From assembly GCA_905215525.1 (NCBI GenBank), contig CAJMQJ010000001.1, positions 186,001 to 250,000 of the forward strand: a DNA stretch of 64,000 nucleotides. Reading direction: 5' to 3'. This DNA comes from an uncultured bacterium (GTDB lineage: Bacteria > Actinomycetota > Coriobacteriia > Coriobacteriales > Coriobacteriaceae). The stretch's first letter is position 1. The number at the start of each line of letters is the position of its first letter. The notes beneath the pieces are model-generated. The model searched no databases and was not told the DNA's origin. It saw only the letters and a list, made by a program, of their open reading frames with translations. Made by a program: the position numbers and the translations under genes. Below are positions 16,553 to 25,604 of this stretch, piece after piece.

Positions 16553-18064
16553 CTATGCCACGGTTACGGCGATTTGGGCGTAGCGGGTGCAGGGGCGCTC
16601 GGCGCGCGTCTGGACGGTGAGGGTGAGCACAAGGCGGTCGCCGGGTCGCGCGTCGGCGGGCACGATGAAAGCGGTGTCTACCGTGCATTCTTGCCACATC
16701 GACAGATCCTGGACGCCTGCATAGCTCGATGGGTCTACGGCCACATCCCAATGTGCATCGAAGCCCTTGCCGTCGGGGTCGACGATGGTCGCTGTAAGGT
16801 TGACGCGCTCGCCGGCTGTGGCGCTGCGGTCGGCAGTGACCTCGACAACATGCGCCGGATGCGAGCAGATGGCCGGATCATGGGCACACCATTGCGCGCG
16901 GGCGGCAAAGTCTTCCTGATAGGCACGCAGATAGGGATTGAGATTGTCGTCTGCGGGCGTGCCGATGGAGGCAAAACCGGCGGGCGCGTTCGCATCGGGA
17001 TGCCCATCAAAAAACATGCGTCCCAGCAGCGTATCGAAGCCGCGGTCGTCGATACCGCGCAGGCCAAACGGCAGCAGCGGAATATAGGTCATGCTGTCGC
17101 CTTCGGCCATAAAATCGCCGCGCTCAAACTGCATCGCGGGCATGCCTTCCAGGCCCCAATCCAGACGGGCATGCTTGCCAAACTGAAAGCGCTCAGGCTC
17201 GTTTTCGTAGACCTTACCATCGCCATAGAGCATATAGCGTGCCATGAGGGGGCCGTTGCCCTGCGTGAGATTCTGCTCGGGCCAGGGAGCCTTAAACAGC
17301 GGCAGCGTATCGGGCTGAGCTGTTTTGGCGTCGAAATAGTTGCCATACATATAGGGCGTACGCCAAAAGATGAGCTCGGGAAAGAGCTCGCGCCCATGGT
17401 CGAGCCACGAGTTGTCCTGTCCCACGCCATCGGCAACGCCCATCACGCGCACCTTCTGATAGACCTGCTGCTGCACGGCGGGCCACTCGGGCGTGGCGCG
17501 ATAGCGCTCGGCAATACTCATGAGGGCGCGAACGATCGTATTCATACCACCCCAGCTGAGCAACCATAACGTACGCGGATCATCATCCAGAATCGCCTGC
17601 GCAATTACGCGAGACCCCTCAGTTTCCTCAGTCACATCACCCTCAAAGGCAACATTTCCCACAAAGGTGCGCTCGATCATCTGGGCGGGCGTGGGAAACG
17701 GCGGCTCACCGGCAGCGGCCGCATTTGCCTGCAACTGCGGCCAAGCCTGGGCATATTCATTACTCCAGAGACTCTCAATCCAATGCTCGGGAAACGGACG
17801 ATACTCACGAAGCTCCCCTGCCAGTGGATCGGGTTCATGAGGCACAACAGCCCACTCATAAGAGCGCCGCCCTTTGGTCCGCCAATGCGAATTCACCTCG
17901 CCGAGCGTATGAACCCCATCCCCAAGAAAGTGATACTGCGAAGCCGTATACACCACAGCCTCAACATCAAGCAAATTAAGATACAGAGCCAAATGAACGA
18001 GCGAGTTCATATCGTCGACTTCCATATCGGTAGTAACAATCACCCGAGTCAACTTCTGGGACAT
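16553..18064 (-). CDS. DUF1593 nucleoside-hydrolase-like protein
   Basis: A 503-residue protein of the DUF1593 family. The start RVIVTTDMEVDDMNSLVHL resembles the Asp-rich metal/ribose site of nucleoside hydrolases. The middle keeps the family signature LLSWGGMNTIVRAL. The last 90 or so residues form an Ig-like beta domain. Family members are tied to polysaccharide or glycoside use, but the substrate is not established. There is no signal peptide, so it is probably cytoplasmic. The start at 18064 follows GGAG by 8 bases; the ATG at 18088 encodes that ribosome site and is rejected. Upstream on the same strand is an esterase, separated by a giant hairpin. Confidence 0.75.
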   Translation of the reverse strand: MSQKLTRVIVTTDMEVDDMNSLVHLALYLNLLDVEAVVYTASQYHFLGDGVHTLGEVNSHWRTKGRRSYEWAVVPHEPDPLAGELREYRPFPEHWIESLWSNEYAQAWPQLQANAAAAGEPPFPTPAQMIERTFVGNVAFEGDVTEETEGSRVIAQAILDDDPRTLWLLSWGGMNTIVRALMSIAERYRATPEWPAVQQQVYQKVRVMGVADGVGQDNSWLDHGRELFPELIFWRTPYMYGNYFDAKTAQPDTLPLFKAPWPEQNLTQGNGPLMARYMLYGDGKVYENEPERFQFGKHARLDWGLEGMPAMQFERGDFMAEGDSMTYIPLLPFGLRGIDDRGFDTLLGRMFFDGHPDANAPAGFASIGTPADDNLNPYLRAYQEDFAARAQWCAHDPAICSHPAHVVEVTADRSATAGERVNLTATIVDPDGKGFDAHWDVAVDPSSYAGVQDLSMWQECTVDTAFIVPADARPGDRLVLTLTVQTRAERPCTRYAQIAVTVA

Positions 18065-18193
18065 AGGAACAGCTCCAATCAAAATCAATTCAGCCAGTTA
18101 CGCGCAAGGCAAGACGGGACCCACGCCCCCATCGCCCGCGACCCGGCGGCCCGCCGGAAGCGGCCGACCAGCGTTTCGAACAACGTTAACTTA

Positions 18194-18320
18194 GGGGGCT
18201 CTGACCTTTAGTTTTGTAAACATTCCGCAGCGCGAGCCCCGCTTATCCGATGCTCCGAAGGAGCAGGATAAGCGGGGCTCATGCGCGAGGACGTTTACAA
18301 AACTAAAGGTCAGAGCCCCC
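18194..18320. repeat. 127-bp giant nested palindrome
   Basis: The outer arms are 28 bp and perfect (18194-18221 with 18293-18320). The middle arms are 14 bp and perfect (18235-18248 with 18266-18279), and the inner stem is TGCTCC/GGAGCA around GAA (18251-18265). The outer arms carry TGTAAAC/GTTTACA. The element lies between two same-strand hydrolase genes and could be a MITE-like element or a very stable terminator. Confidence 0.9.
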
Positions 18321-18330
18321 GATGGGATGG

Positions 18331-19668
18331 TTACCTCGAAACCCTGGCCGACCACTCCCAGCAGCCCACCGGCTCGCCGTCGATGAGTACGTTGCCCCCG
18401 TCGAAGTCTTGATAACACAGGTCGTTGAATTGGTGGATCCACACGCCGTGGTTGAACGTCTTTTTGGCCGAGCCGTCGGCTTCGCGATACACGCCGGTCA
18501 GGTCTTCGACATGGCTAAAGTAGGTGAGGTGCACGTTGGCGCCGGCATCGCGCAGGCGCGCCGTGAGCGGCAGCACGGTCTGTTGCGGTGACACAAGCTC
18601 GTCGCCCTTGGAGTGCGTAAACCACAGCGGCGTCTTGGCGAGCGCGGCCACGTCCTCGTCCGTGGCGTTGTACCACGGGGCGCAGCAGGGAAGGCCCGCG
18701 GCGAAGAAATCGGGGTAGTCGGCGCACAGGCGCAGGGTCATAAAGCCGCCGTTGGAAAGACCGGCGACCACGATGCGGTCGGTGTCGATGCGGTCGGCAT
18801 GCTCGGCGACAAACTCATCGATAAGTGCCTTGAGCACGGGGGAGTAGATGCTCTGGTTGGAGTGACCAAGCTGCTCGACGCCGTTGTCCATCCAAAACGT
18901 GGGCGACTGCGGCACGAGCACCCAGGCAAAGCCGCCAAAGTAGCGCTGGATCTGCGCCTGGCTGATGGCCGTCACGCGGTTGCCGATATAGGCGCGCGTG
19001 GCGCCTTCGCCCTGCGTGGCGCCCTTGCCCTCGCCGGCGCCGTGCAGATACACCACGAGCGGTGCCTTTTGGGGCACGGCCGTGGCCTCGGGCGCAAAGG
19101 GGTTGAAGCATGCCGAGTCCTCGGCCTTAAAGCTGGGCTCAAAGAAGCCGTATTCGAGCGCGATGCCGTCGACGGCGGTCTTTTGCGTGGCGTTGCTCCA
19201 GCCTTTGAGCGCGGGGCAGATATCGCCACGGCAGGTGTCGAAGACCAGGCCGCAGGTGGGATCGTCGCCGTCGTTGCCGGGAAGAGCTGTGAGCTGTGTG
19301 ATGCGCAGCTGGTCATCGAGCATGCGCGAGCCCATGACGCCGCCTTCGATGGTCTTGGTCAGGCGCTGCTCGGCGACCTCGAGCGCCACATGGGTGCCCA
19401 CGGCGAGCTTACGTCCGTTCTCGTCGCACGGATATGCGGCGAGAATGTCGATGTAACCCACGGAGGGCGCGGCATGGTCGGCGCCGCGCTCCTTGCGCAT
19501 CAGAACCTCGCCCGAGCGCTCGTGACGCTCTACATATATATGGAAGGTGTTCGCGTCGATGTCGTTGGCGCGCACGGTGCAGGGCAGGTCGAGTACGACC
19601 TTGCTGATCCAGGGGCCAAAGTCGCCCAAGGTGGTGACGGTTGCGTAGGTACACAATTTGAGCTCCAT
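18331..19668 (-). CDS. Esterase/prolyl-oligopeptidase-like alpha/beta-hydrolase
   Basis: A 445-residue protein with an N-terminal beta-rich domain (about 1-150, Ig-like) and a C-terminal alpha/beta-hydrolase. The hydrolase part shows the oxyanion stretch VVYLHGAGEGKG, nucleophile elbow AGLSNGGFM and late histidine FNHGVW. The build matches PHB-depolymerase-like and feruloyl-esterase-like enzymes acting on polysaccharide esters. No signal peptide is seen. The start at 19668 is followed closely upstream by GGGAGGCAGCTC. Two perfect TAAACA palindromes upstream (19717 and 19801) suggest a dedicated repressor. The substrate is unknown; peptidase activity is less likely. Confidence 0.75.
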   Translation of the reverse strand: MELKLCTYATVTTLGDFGPWISKVVLDLPCTVRANDIDANTFHIYVERHERSGEVLMRKERGADHAAPSVGYIDILAAYPCDENGRKLAVGTHVALEVAEQRLTKTIEGGVMGSRMLDDQLRITQLTALPGNDGDDPTCGLVFDTCRGDICPALKGWSNATQKTAVDGIALEYGFFEPSFKAEDSACFNPFAPEATAVPQKAPLVVYLHGAGEGKGATQGEGATRAYIGNRVTAISQAQIQRYFGGFAWVLVPQSPTFWMDNGVEQLGHSNQSIYSPVLKALIDEFVAEHADRIDTDRIVVAGLSNGGFMTLRLCADYPDFFAAGLPCCAPWYNATDEDVAALAKTPLWFTHSKGDELVSPQQTVLPLTARLRDAGANVHLTYFSHVEDLTGVYREADGSAKKTFNHGVWIHQFNDLCYQDFDGGNVLIDGEPVGCWEWSARVSR

Positions 19669-19716
19669 GAGCTGCCTCCCTTACGCCGCGAATGCCTGGC
19701 ATCTGCGGCAATACAA

Positions 19717-19814
19717 ACTAAACATGTTTAGTGTAATCTAGAATTGAAGAATAACCAGATGAACTCGGTAAACGGCAAAATTGAACACGTCGTGAGCTAC
19801 TAAACATATGTTTA
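19717..19814. promoter_or_regulatory. Pair of AAACA-type operator palindromes
   Basis: ACTAAACATGTTTAGT (19717-19732) and TAAACATATGTTTA (19801-19814) are perfect palindromes in the divergent gap of about 490 bases (19669-20158). They lie near the start of the minus-strand esterase. The shared TAAACA half-site suggests one repressor binding twice. Confidence 0.6.
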
Positions 19815-20010
19815 CTAGCTTCTAGCAGGGATTCTGTTGATGAGTTAACAGATCAGTGAGGTGTTCATCAAAATAAAATCCCACGTAAATGGCTATATAT
19901 CAATAGAGGGTCAAAGAGACCATTTCCCGCCATTCAAATACGTTCACCCCCGATTACCTACCGTTCACCGGACTGTAGACGGCAAAATTGCCATAAATTC
20001 GGCGCTCCGT

Positions 20011-20094
20011 GTAAACTAAAGCCCGTAAACGTTCAGTAAACACCTTGTTTACAAAAGCGTATCCAAGGGTCCGGCAACCGTAAGGGGTTATAGT
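20011..20094 (+). promoter_or_regulatory. GTAAAC direct repeats and -10 upstream of the second EIIBC gene
   Basis: GTAAAC occurs at 20011, 20025 and 20036, with the inverse GTTTAC at 20047. TATAGT at 20089-20094 could be a -10 box, without a clear -35. These lie in the same divergent gap as the AAACA palindromes and probably form the PTS gene control region. Confidence 0.45.
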
Positions 20095-20158
20095 CGCCGG
20101 GCCAAAGGCGTGCCTAAGCCCAAGGGGGCTGGCACACGAAGATATGGGGAGGGGTCCC

Positions 20159-21586
20159 ATGGCAGTAGATAACAAGCAGATTGCCACCGATGTCCTCGAG
20201 CTCGTGGGCGGTGCGGAGAATGTTTCCGTCGCCACCAACTGCATGACGCGCCTGCGTCTGACGCTCAAGGACAACAACAAGGCCGACGTGGAGAAGATCA
20301 AGAAGGTCAAGGGTGTTCTGGGATGCCAGTTCGCCGGCAGCCAGCTCCAGGTCATCATCGGCCAGAACGTGCCCAAGGTGCTCGCCGAGTTCGTCGCCAT
20401 CTCCGGCGTCAAGCAGGGTGCCGCCGTCGACGAGAACCTCGATGCTTCCAAGCAGAAGTTCGAGCTCAAGAACCTGCCGAACATCATCCTCGACTATCTA
20501 TCGGGCTCCATGACCCAGCTCATCCCGCTGCTCATGGCCGGCGGTCTGTTCCGTACCATCGCGGCCGTCCTCGGCCCCACCATGCTCGGTGTGCTCTCGG
20601 CCGACGACCCGACCTATACGTTCCTCTACACCACGCTGTACGAGGCCACGTTCACCTTTATCCCCATCTACCTGGGTTATGCCGCGGCTAAGAAGCTCGG
20701 CGCCAGCCCGGTGCTCGGCATGCTGCTCGGTGGCGCCCTCATGGCTCCTTCCGTGGTGAGCGTCGCCACCCAGGAGGGCGGCGGAATCATCTCCGTCTAC
20801 GGCATCCAGATCGCCGCTGCCAACTATCAGCAGTCCGTCCTGCCGATCATCCTTTCGGTGCCCGTCCTCTACTTCATCGAGAAGTTCTTTAAGAAGGTCA
20901 TGCCCGACGTGCTCTCCACGGTCTTCACGCCGTTCTGCACCATGATCGTCACCATCCCCATCGCCTTCATCGTCCTCGCTCCGATCGGCAACGAGATCGG
21001 TACGCTGATCGCCAACGCCCTCTTCGGCCTTGCTGACCTTGGCGGCATCGGCATCCTGATCGTCATGGCCATCCTCGGCGCCTTCTGGCAGCTCTTCGTG
21101 GTCTGCGGCATGCACATGCCCGTCATCCTGCTCGCCCAGGTTCAGATCATCGCTGCCGGTTACGATCCCTTCGTCTTCGTTTCCACCAACTGCGCTATGG
21201 CCGCTGTCTGGGGCTGCGCCTTCGGTGCCTTCCTCAAGATGAAGAACCCCGACGAGAAGTCTCTCGCCATCGGTTACGTCATCTCCGCCATCGCCGGCGG
21301 CGTTACCGAGCCTGCGCTCTTCGGTATCCTCATGCGCTTCCGCCGCACCATGCTCGGCATGTTCATCGGCGGTGCCATCGGCGCTGTGTTCTCCGGCCTC
21401 ATGGGTGTTACCTACTACCTCGCAGGCGGTGCGTCCAACTTCCTGGTCTTCACCAACTACCTGCAGGGTGGCCAGATGAACACCGTCTGGGCTATCGTTG
21501 GTATGGCAATCTCCTTTGTCATCGCCGCTGCCGTCGTCTTTGCCTGCGGCTTCTCCAAGGAGGAACTCGCCGAGATGGAGGCCTAA
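20159..21586 (+). CDS. PTS EIIBC component, glucoside-type family (second copy)
   Basis: A 475-residue sugar permease with EIIB (residues 1-90, phosphorylated Cys28 in TNCMTRLRL) and a multi-helix EIIC domain bearing GGVTEPALFGI. There is no IIA domain. It shares the family of the EIIBC at 2367, but their EIIC parts are clearly diverged, so the sugars probably differ. GGGGAGGGG stands about 5 bases before ATG 20159. Highly regular GC-rich codons suggest strong expression. The likely partner downstream is the DUF4038 glycosidase at 21795. The EIIA at 40292 could donate phosphate. Confidence 0.9.
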   Translation: MAVDNKQIATDVLELVGGAENVSVATNCMTRLRLTLKDNNKADVEKIKKVKGVLGCQFAGSQLQVIIGQNVPKVLAEFVAISGVKQGAAVDENLDASKQKFELKNLPNIILDYLSGSMTQLIPLLMAGGLFRTIAAVLGPTMLGVLSADDPTYTFLYTTLYEATFTFIPIYLGYAAAKKLGASPVLGMLLGGALMAPSVVSVATQEGGGIISVYGIQIAAANYQQSVLPIILSVPVLYFIEKFFKKVMPDVLSTVFTPFCTMIVTIPIAFIVLAPIGNEIGTLIANALFGLADLGGIGILIVMAILGAFWQLFVVCGMHMPVILLAQVQIIAAGYDPFVFVSTNCAMAAVWGCAFGAFLKMKNPDEKSLAIGYVISAIAGGVTEPALFGILMRFRRTMLGMFIGGAIGAVFSGLMGVTYYLAGGASNFLVFTNYLQGGQMNTVWAIVGMAISFVIAAAVVFACGFSKEELAEMEA

Positions 21587-21626
21587 GGCCAAACCGTTCG
21601 GTCACATATGACCTCACCTACACGAC

Positions 21627-21664
21627 AGGGCCCCGTCAGGCGTAAGCCCGGCGGGGCCCTTCTT
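21627..21664 (+). terminator. Terminator after EIIBC
   Basis: AGGGCCCCG (21627-21635) pairs with CGGGGCCCT (21652-21660), then TCTT. A second hairpin, GGGGCTTTCGC/GCGAAAGCCCC (21721-21731 with 21743-21753), lies in the leader of the next gene. Confidence 0.7.
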
Positions 21665-21794
21665 GCAAGGTAGACTGATGGGGCGGACGGGATTCGCCCG
21701 CGAGGGTTTGCCAAGCGGCAGGGGCTTTCGCACGGGGTTACCGCGAAAGCCCCCGGCGGTTCGCAAATCCTTTATCAAACGAAAGGACATGCAG

Positions 21795-23108
21795 ATGAGT
21801 TTGGGAAAGCTGACCGTCAACGGTCGCCAGGACGGCTTTTTGTGCGAGGGCAAACCGTTCTTCTGGTTTGCCGATACGTGCTGGAGCGCATTTACGAGCA
21901 TTGCCGAGGATGACTGGGACTGCTACCTGACCCGCCGTGCCGAGCAGGGCATGAATGTGCTGCAGATCAACACGCTGCCGCAGTGGGACCGCTGCTGCCC
22001 CGACCTGGGCATTTGGCCCTATGCCAGCGAGGACGGCGTGCACTTTGATTGGTCCCGTCCCAACCAGGCATATTGGGACCGCGCCGCCGCCATGTGCCGT
22101 GCTGCCGTCGAGCACGGCATCCGTCCGGCGCTCGTGCTTATGTGGTGCAACTACGTGCCCGGTACCTGGGGTGCCAAGATCGCCGAGCGTTGCGGCGCCG
22201 AGGTTATGCCGCGTGAGGAGGTCCGTGCCCACGTTGCCCGCGTCGTCGAGAACCTGGGCGAGTTCAACCCCGTCTACGTGGTGACGGGCGATACCGACTT
22301 TGCCGGCGACGAGGCGATCGCCTATTACGAGGACGCGCTCGACGAGGTCGTCAAGCGCGCGCCCGAGGCGCTGCGCACCATGCATATCAACCGCGCCAAT
22401 CGCACCATTCCGGCGCAGTATCTGGACCGTCTGGACTTTTATATGTTCCAGCCCGGCCACAACTACGAGGGCCAGCCCGAGGCATGGCGTCTGCCGCAGG
22501 ACTTTATCGCCAACTACCCTAAAAAGCCGATGGTCAACTCTGAGCCTTGTTACGAGCAGATGGGTGCGTCGCGCAATGTGTACTGGCGCTTCACCGCGCA
22601 GGATTGCCGCGCGAGCGTATGGTCGTCGATTCTTGCCGGCGCCAGTGCCGGCGTAACTTACGGCGCACACGGCGTTTGGAACTGGCAGACATCGCGCAGC
22701 CAAGGCTCGGTGCTGGGCGAGGGCTTCGACATGCCGTTCCGCTGGCAAGAGTGCCTGCAGTTTGCGGGCGTGTGGGACTTTGGCGCGATTGAGCATGTGC
22801 TTGCCGGCCTGGGTGCCACGGCTGCCGACGACGCGCTTGCCGTGGTTCCGGCGCAGGAGCTGCTCGATGACGCGCGCGAGGCCATTCGTGTGGCGCGCGT
22901 TGGCGATCGCGTCGTCACGTACCTGCCGCGCACCACGGCGCTCAAGTTTAAGCTCGACGGCGCGCGCGGCTGGACGGCGACGGTCCTCGACATGGAGGAC
23001 AAGCGCATCGCCAAGCTGCCCGTCCGCGATAACGGTGACGGCACCGTGCGCGTGGCTCAGCATCCCTTTGAGCACGACGCTCTGGTGATCCTGGCCCCCG
23101 GGCGCTAA
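21795..23108 (+). CDS. DUF4038 / GH140-like glycoside hydrolase
   Basis: A 437-residue TIM-barrel type protein. The N-terminus (LTVNGRQDGFLCEGKPFFWFADTCWSAF, shown in part as GKPFFWFADTCWSAF) and the motif YVVTGDTDF match DUF4038/apiosidase-like glycosidases that attack plant polysaccharides. The C-terminal 100 residues look like a beta-sandwich (collagen-binding-like DUF5060 partner type). No signal peptide, so a cytoplasmic substrate is expected, consistent with a PTS gene upstream. The ATG at 21795 has AAAGGA 7 bases before it; the nearer ATG at 21789 is too close. The exact substrate is unknown. Confidence 0.75.
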   Translation: MSLGKLTVNGRQDGFLCEGKPFFWFADTCWSAFTSIAEDDWDCYLTRRAEQGMNVLQINTLPQWDRCCPDLGIWPYASEDGVHFDWSRPNQAYWDRAAAMCRAAVEHGIRPALVLMWCNYVPGTWGAKIAERCGAEVMPREEVRAHVARVVENLGEFNPVYVVTGDTDFAGDEAIAYYEDALDEVVKRAPEALRTMHINRANRTIPAQYLDRLDFYMFQPGHNYEGQPEAWRLPQDFIANYPKKPMVNSEPCYEQMGASRNVYWRFTAQDCRASVWSSILAGASAGVTYGAHGVWNWQTSRSQGSVLGEGFDMPFRWQECLQFAGVWDFGAIEHVLAGLGATAADDALAVVPAQELLDDAREAIRVARVGDRVVTYLPRTTALKFKLDGARGWTATVLDMEDKRIAKLPVRDNGDGTVRVAQHPFEHDALVILAPGR

Positions 23109-23151
23109 CGGCTCTTCTCCAATATTTACAGCCCAGTCCCTTTCATTAGGC

Positions 23152-23218
23152 TGCGACGGAATGGTTCCTGCATGACGGCTTTAAGCTGCCAAGGGGAGCC
23201 ATTCCGTCGCACCCTTTG
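23152..23218 (+). terminator. Terminator after DUF4038 gene
   Basis: TGCGACGGAATGGTTCC (23152-23168) pairs with GGAGCCATTCCGTCGCA (23195-23211) and is followed by CCCTTTGTTT. The rest of the 336-base gap holds a GGGGAC repeat at 23222-23248, a GGCA/TGCC GGGGAC hairpin near 23262 and the leader of the next gene. Confidence 0.7.
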
Positions 23219-23221
23219 TTT

Positions 23222-23248
23222 ACTCATTGGGGACGTACTTAAATGAGT
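23222..23248. repeat. GGGGACGT short palindromic repeat
   Basis: ACTCATT...AATGAGT arms surround GGGGACGTACTTA, identical to the copy at 7460. Confidence 0.85.
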
Positions 23249-23444
23249 GCTTAAATGAGTGGCAGTTGGGGACACTCCTTGCCGAGCTAGAGACCGCGCG
23301 CCCCTTCTGGGTCATGCGGCTCAAAATCGCGGCGTCATGCGGACGGCTGGGGTCGAATTTGCAGCATTTCGAACTTGGCTTCGATATTGAGATTGGTTCT
23401 TTATTAAAATGGTATTCCGGACAACAAAGCGGGTGGGGGTTACC

Positions 23445-24989
23445 ATGAGGGACCTGGGAGACACAACCGCATATTTGCGCCGGGGCATGCGGGAGATTCT
23501 GTGCCTAGCGCTGTTCTTCTTCACGTTTTTGGCGTGCGAGTATCTCTTTGATGCGCGCATGGCCGAGTTCGTGCCATCGAGTGAGGTCGTCATCTACGAG
23601 AGCATCGTTGTCGGCGCGAGCGTGATTGGCTTTTTCGTGCGCCCATTTCTGTACTATCGCCGTCCCCAGATGATCGATGCGACGAGCGATATTACGGGCG
23701 TGCTGTTGGTATCGGCGTTGCTGCTGATGATTATGGCGGTGCGGTTTGAGGTAGTAATTGCCGGCGGCCTGGTGGCGTGCTGCGCCCTGGGCTATTGCGG
23801 ATCGACCGCCCATGCCAATCTTGCGCGGCGTTTTGCGCAGACGCCCTGCCTGGCGCGCGCCGCGGCGGTTTCCTATGCTGCGGGCATTTTGGTGCAGGTG
23901 CTCAACCATATGGCGATGCCTGCGGGCATTCCCCAGCAGTCTGTTCTCATTGCCTGTGCGATTGCGCTGGTGGGGCTGCTTCACGGTGTCCGCCGCGCTA
24001 AATTGCGTGATGAGCCTGCGCCCGAGTTCGAGGTCGAGATTGCCGAGCTATCGGTCGATGCGTCGGAGCGTGGCACCAGGTGGCACGATGGCCCCGAGGC
24101 AAAGGCGGCCTTTCAGGGTGCCGTGGTGCGTCTGACGGTGGCGACCGCTTGCCTCACCGGCGTGTTCGCGGCCCTCAATGCCGGCCTTACGACCTCGCAT
24201 GCCGCTGGCGCTATCGATCTGGGCGACTGGCCGCGCTTGCTGCTGGTTGTGAGCGCCCTTGCCGCCGGCGTCCTGTATGACCTGCGTGGGCGTTCGTATA
24301 TGAATATCATCATGACGTGCGCTGCCATGCTGTCCACGCTCTCGTTCTTTGTACTTATCACCGATGGCAACGGTGGCAACACGCTTGCCGCTACGATTAT
24401 CTTTTACCTTGGCACGGGCTTTTTCGTGGTGTTCTTCACCGCGAAGTTCGCCGCGATTTCGATGTATGCCCGCTGGGCGTATCTGTGGCCGTGCATGGGC
24501 CGTGTTATCAACAACGTTTGCTCGATGCTCGTGACGGCTCCAACAGTGGCGATTATCTCGAGTCAAAACGTGCTGGCGGCAGTGAGCGTCGTGCTCGTGC
24601 TGTTTGTCGGCATCGCGATTTCGCTGTTGGGACAGTTTGGACAAGACGGTGAGGGCGAGGCGACGCGCGGCAGGCTGGCGCTTGCCACCGACGATCTTGG
24701 CGTGAGCTGTGAGCCCGGCCAGGCCGACACGGTGCCCCTGGAGGCGCCGGAGCTTTCGTTTGACGATCGGCTCGATGGCTTCGTTGCCGCCTTTGGGCTC
24801 ACCAAGCGCGGGCGCGATGTTCTGGAGGCACTGGTCGTTTCGGACGACAGCGTGCAGGACGTGGCGGCGGCACTCTTCCTTTCGCGTTCCACGCTCTATC
24901 GCCACATCGCTTCGATTAACAAAAAGACAGGTGCCTCCTCGCGCGTAGCCCTCATCAACTTCTTCTGGTCCTGGACACCCCAAGACTAG
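23445..24989 (+). CDS. 12-helix membrane protein with LuxR DNA-binding tail
   Basis: A 514-residue transcription regulator built from about twelve membrane helices (residues 10-400, MFS-like hydrophobic pattern) and a C-terminal LuxR-type helix-turn-helix (about 450-510) containing AAALFLSRSTLYRHIASINK. This membrane-LuxR architecture is expanded in Coriobacteriia such as Collinsella and Eggerthella, and members usually control a neighbouring metabolic gene set in response to a small molecule. GGGTGGGGG lies just before ATG 23445; the earlier ATG at 23409 has no site. Its target is unclear; the DUF4038/PTS genes upstream are the nearest candidates. Confidence 0.88.
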   Translation: MRDLGDTTAYLRRGMREILCLALFFFTFLACEYLFDARMAEFVPSSEVVIYESIVVGASVIGFFVRPFLYYRRPQMIDATSDITGVLLVSALLLMIMAVRFEVVIAGGLVACCALGYCGSTAHANLARRFAQTPCLARAAAVSYAAGILVQVLNHMAMPAGIPQQSVLIACAIALVGLLHGVRRAKLRDEPAPEFEVEIAELSVDASERGTRWHDGPEAKAAFQGAVVRLTVATACLTGVFAALNAGLTTSHAAGAIDLGDWPRLLLVVSALAAGVLYDLRGRSYMNIIMTCAAMLSTLSFFVLITDGNGGNTLAATIIFYLGTGFFVVFFTAKFAAISMYARWAYLWPCMGRVINNVCSMLVTAPTVAIISSQNVLAAVSVVLVLFVGIAISLLGQFGQDGEGEATRGRLALATDDLGVSCEPGQADTVPLEAPELSFDDRLDGFVAAFGLTKRGRDVLEALVVSDDSVQDVAAALFLSRSTLYRHIASINKKTGASSRVALINFFWSWTPQD

Positions 24990-24991
24990 CT

Positions 24992-25032
24992 AACCACCAC
25001 AAAGGGGACAGGCACCTTTGTGGTGGTTTTTT
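24992..25032 (+). terminator. CCACCACAAAGG palindrome acting as terminator
   Basis: Perfect arms (24992-25005 with 25014-25027) around GGACAGGCA end in a run of six T just after the LuxR-type gene. It belongs to the same repeat family as 5752 and 31649. Confidence 0.75.
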
Positions 25033-25134
25033 ACCTGCAAAAATATGAATATGAGACATTTGTCACCTGCCGTTTTGGTGCTCAAAGGCATATGAATGTG
25101 ATGCTGAGCAGAGCAGAACGGAGGGGGTGCACCT

Positions 25135-25584
25135 ATGGCGTCTCGGGGTTGCGCGTCTAATAAAATTGCGGGCGCGCTTATCGCCGTGGTGGTCTTTGCC
25201 GCGGCGGTGACACTCATGCGAGTTTACGTTGCCGGCGACCATGGCGCTCAGGGAAAGACTGCCGCGCAAGTGTCGCTCAACGATTGCGCTGCCGTTCCGG
25301 TGGCGGTCAAGCTTATCGAGGACGGGGAGGCGCGGACGGCCTATGAGACCGACGATGCCGAACTGGTCGCATCGACTTTTGCCGCGCTCGATGGCTGCAC
25401 CGTGGGGGATGCGGTGGATGAGCGGACGAGCGATGCCGGCCGAACGCTCGTCTTTGTCTATACGGATGGCTCGGAGCAATCGGTAGAACTTGAGGGCAAA
25501 AACATCGTGCTCGATAAGACGGCGTATCGACTTAACGGTGCCGATGAGTTATGGCGGCAGCTTGCCGCAATCAAAAACAGCTAA
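25135..25584 (+). CDS. Small membrane-anchored protein, unknown function
   Basis: A 149-residue protein with one N-terminal hydrophobic helix (IAGALIAVVVFAAAVTLM) and an exported domain of about 110 residues rich in Asp and Val. No lipobox Cys follows the helix, so it is either an uncleaved anchor or a secreted protein. A strong GGAGGGGG site precedes the ATG. I recognise no family. It is the first gene of a row with a zinc-ribbon protein and two lipoproteins, all plus strand and closely spaced, so a shared envelope role is possible but unproven. Confidence 0.65.
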   Translation: MASRGCASNKIAGALIAVVVFAAAVTLMRVYVAGDHGAQGKTAAQVSLNDCAAVPVAVKLIEDGEARTAYETDDAELVASTFAALDGCTVGDAVDERTSDAGRTLVFVYTDGSEQSVELEGKNIVLDKTAYRLNGADELWRQLAAIKNS

Positions 25585-25604
25585 CGAAATTAGGGATGTA
25601 CGGG

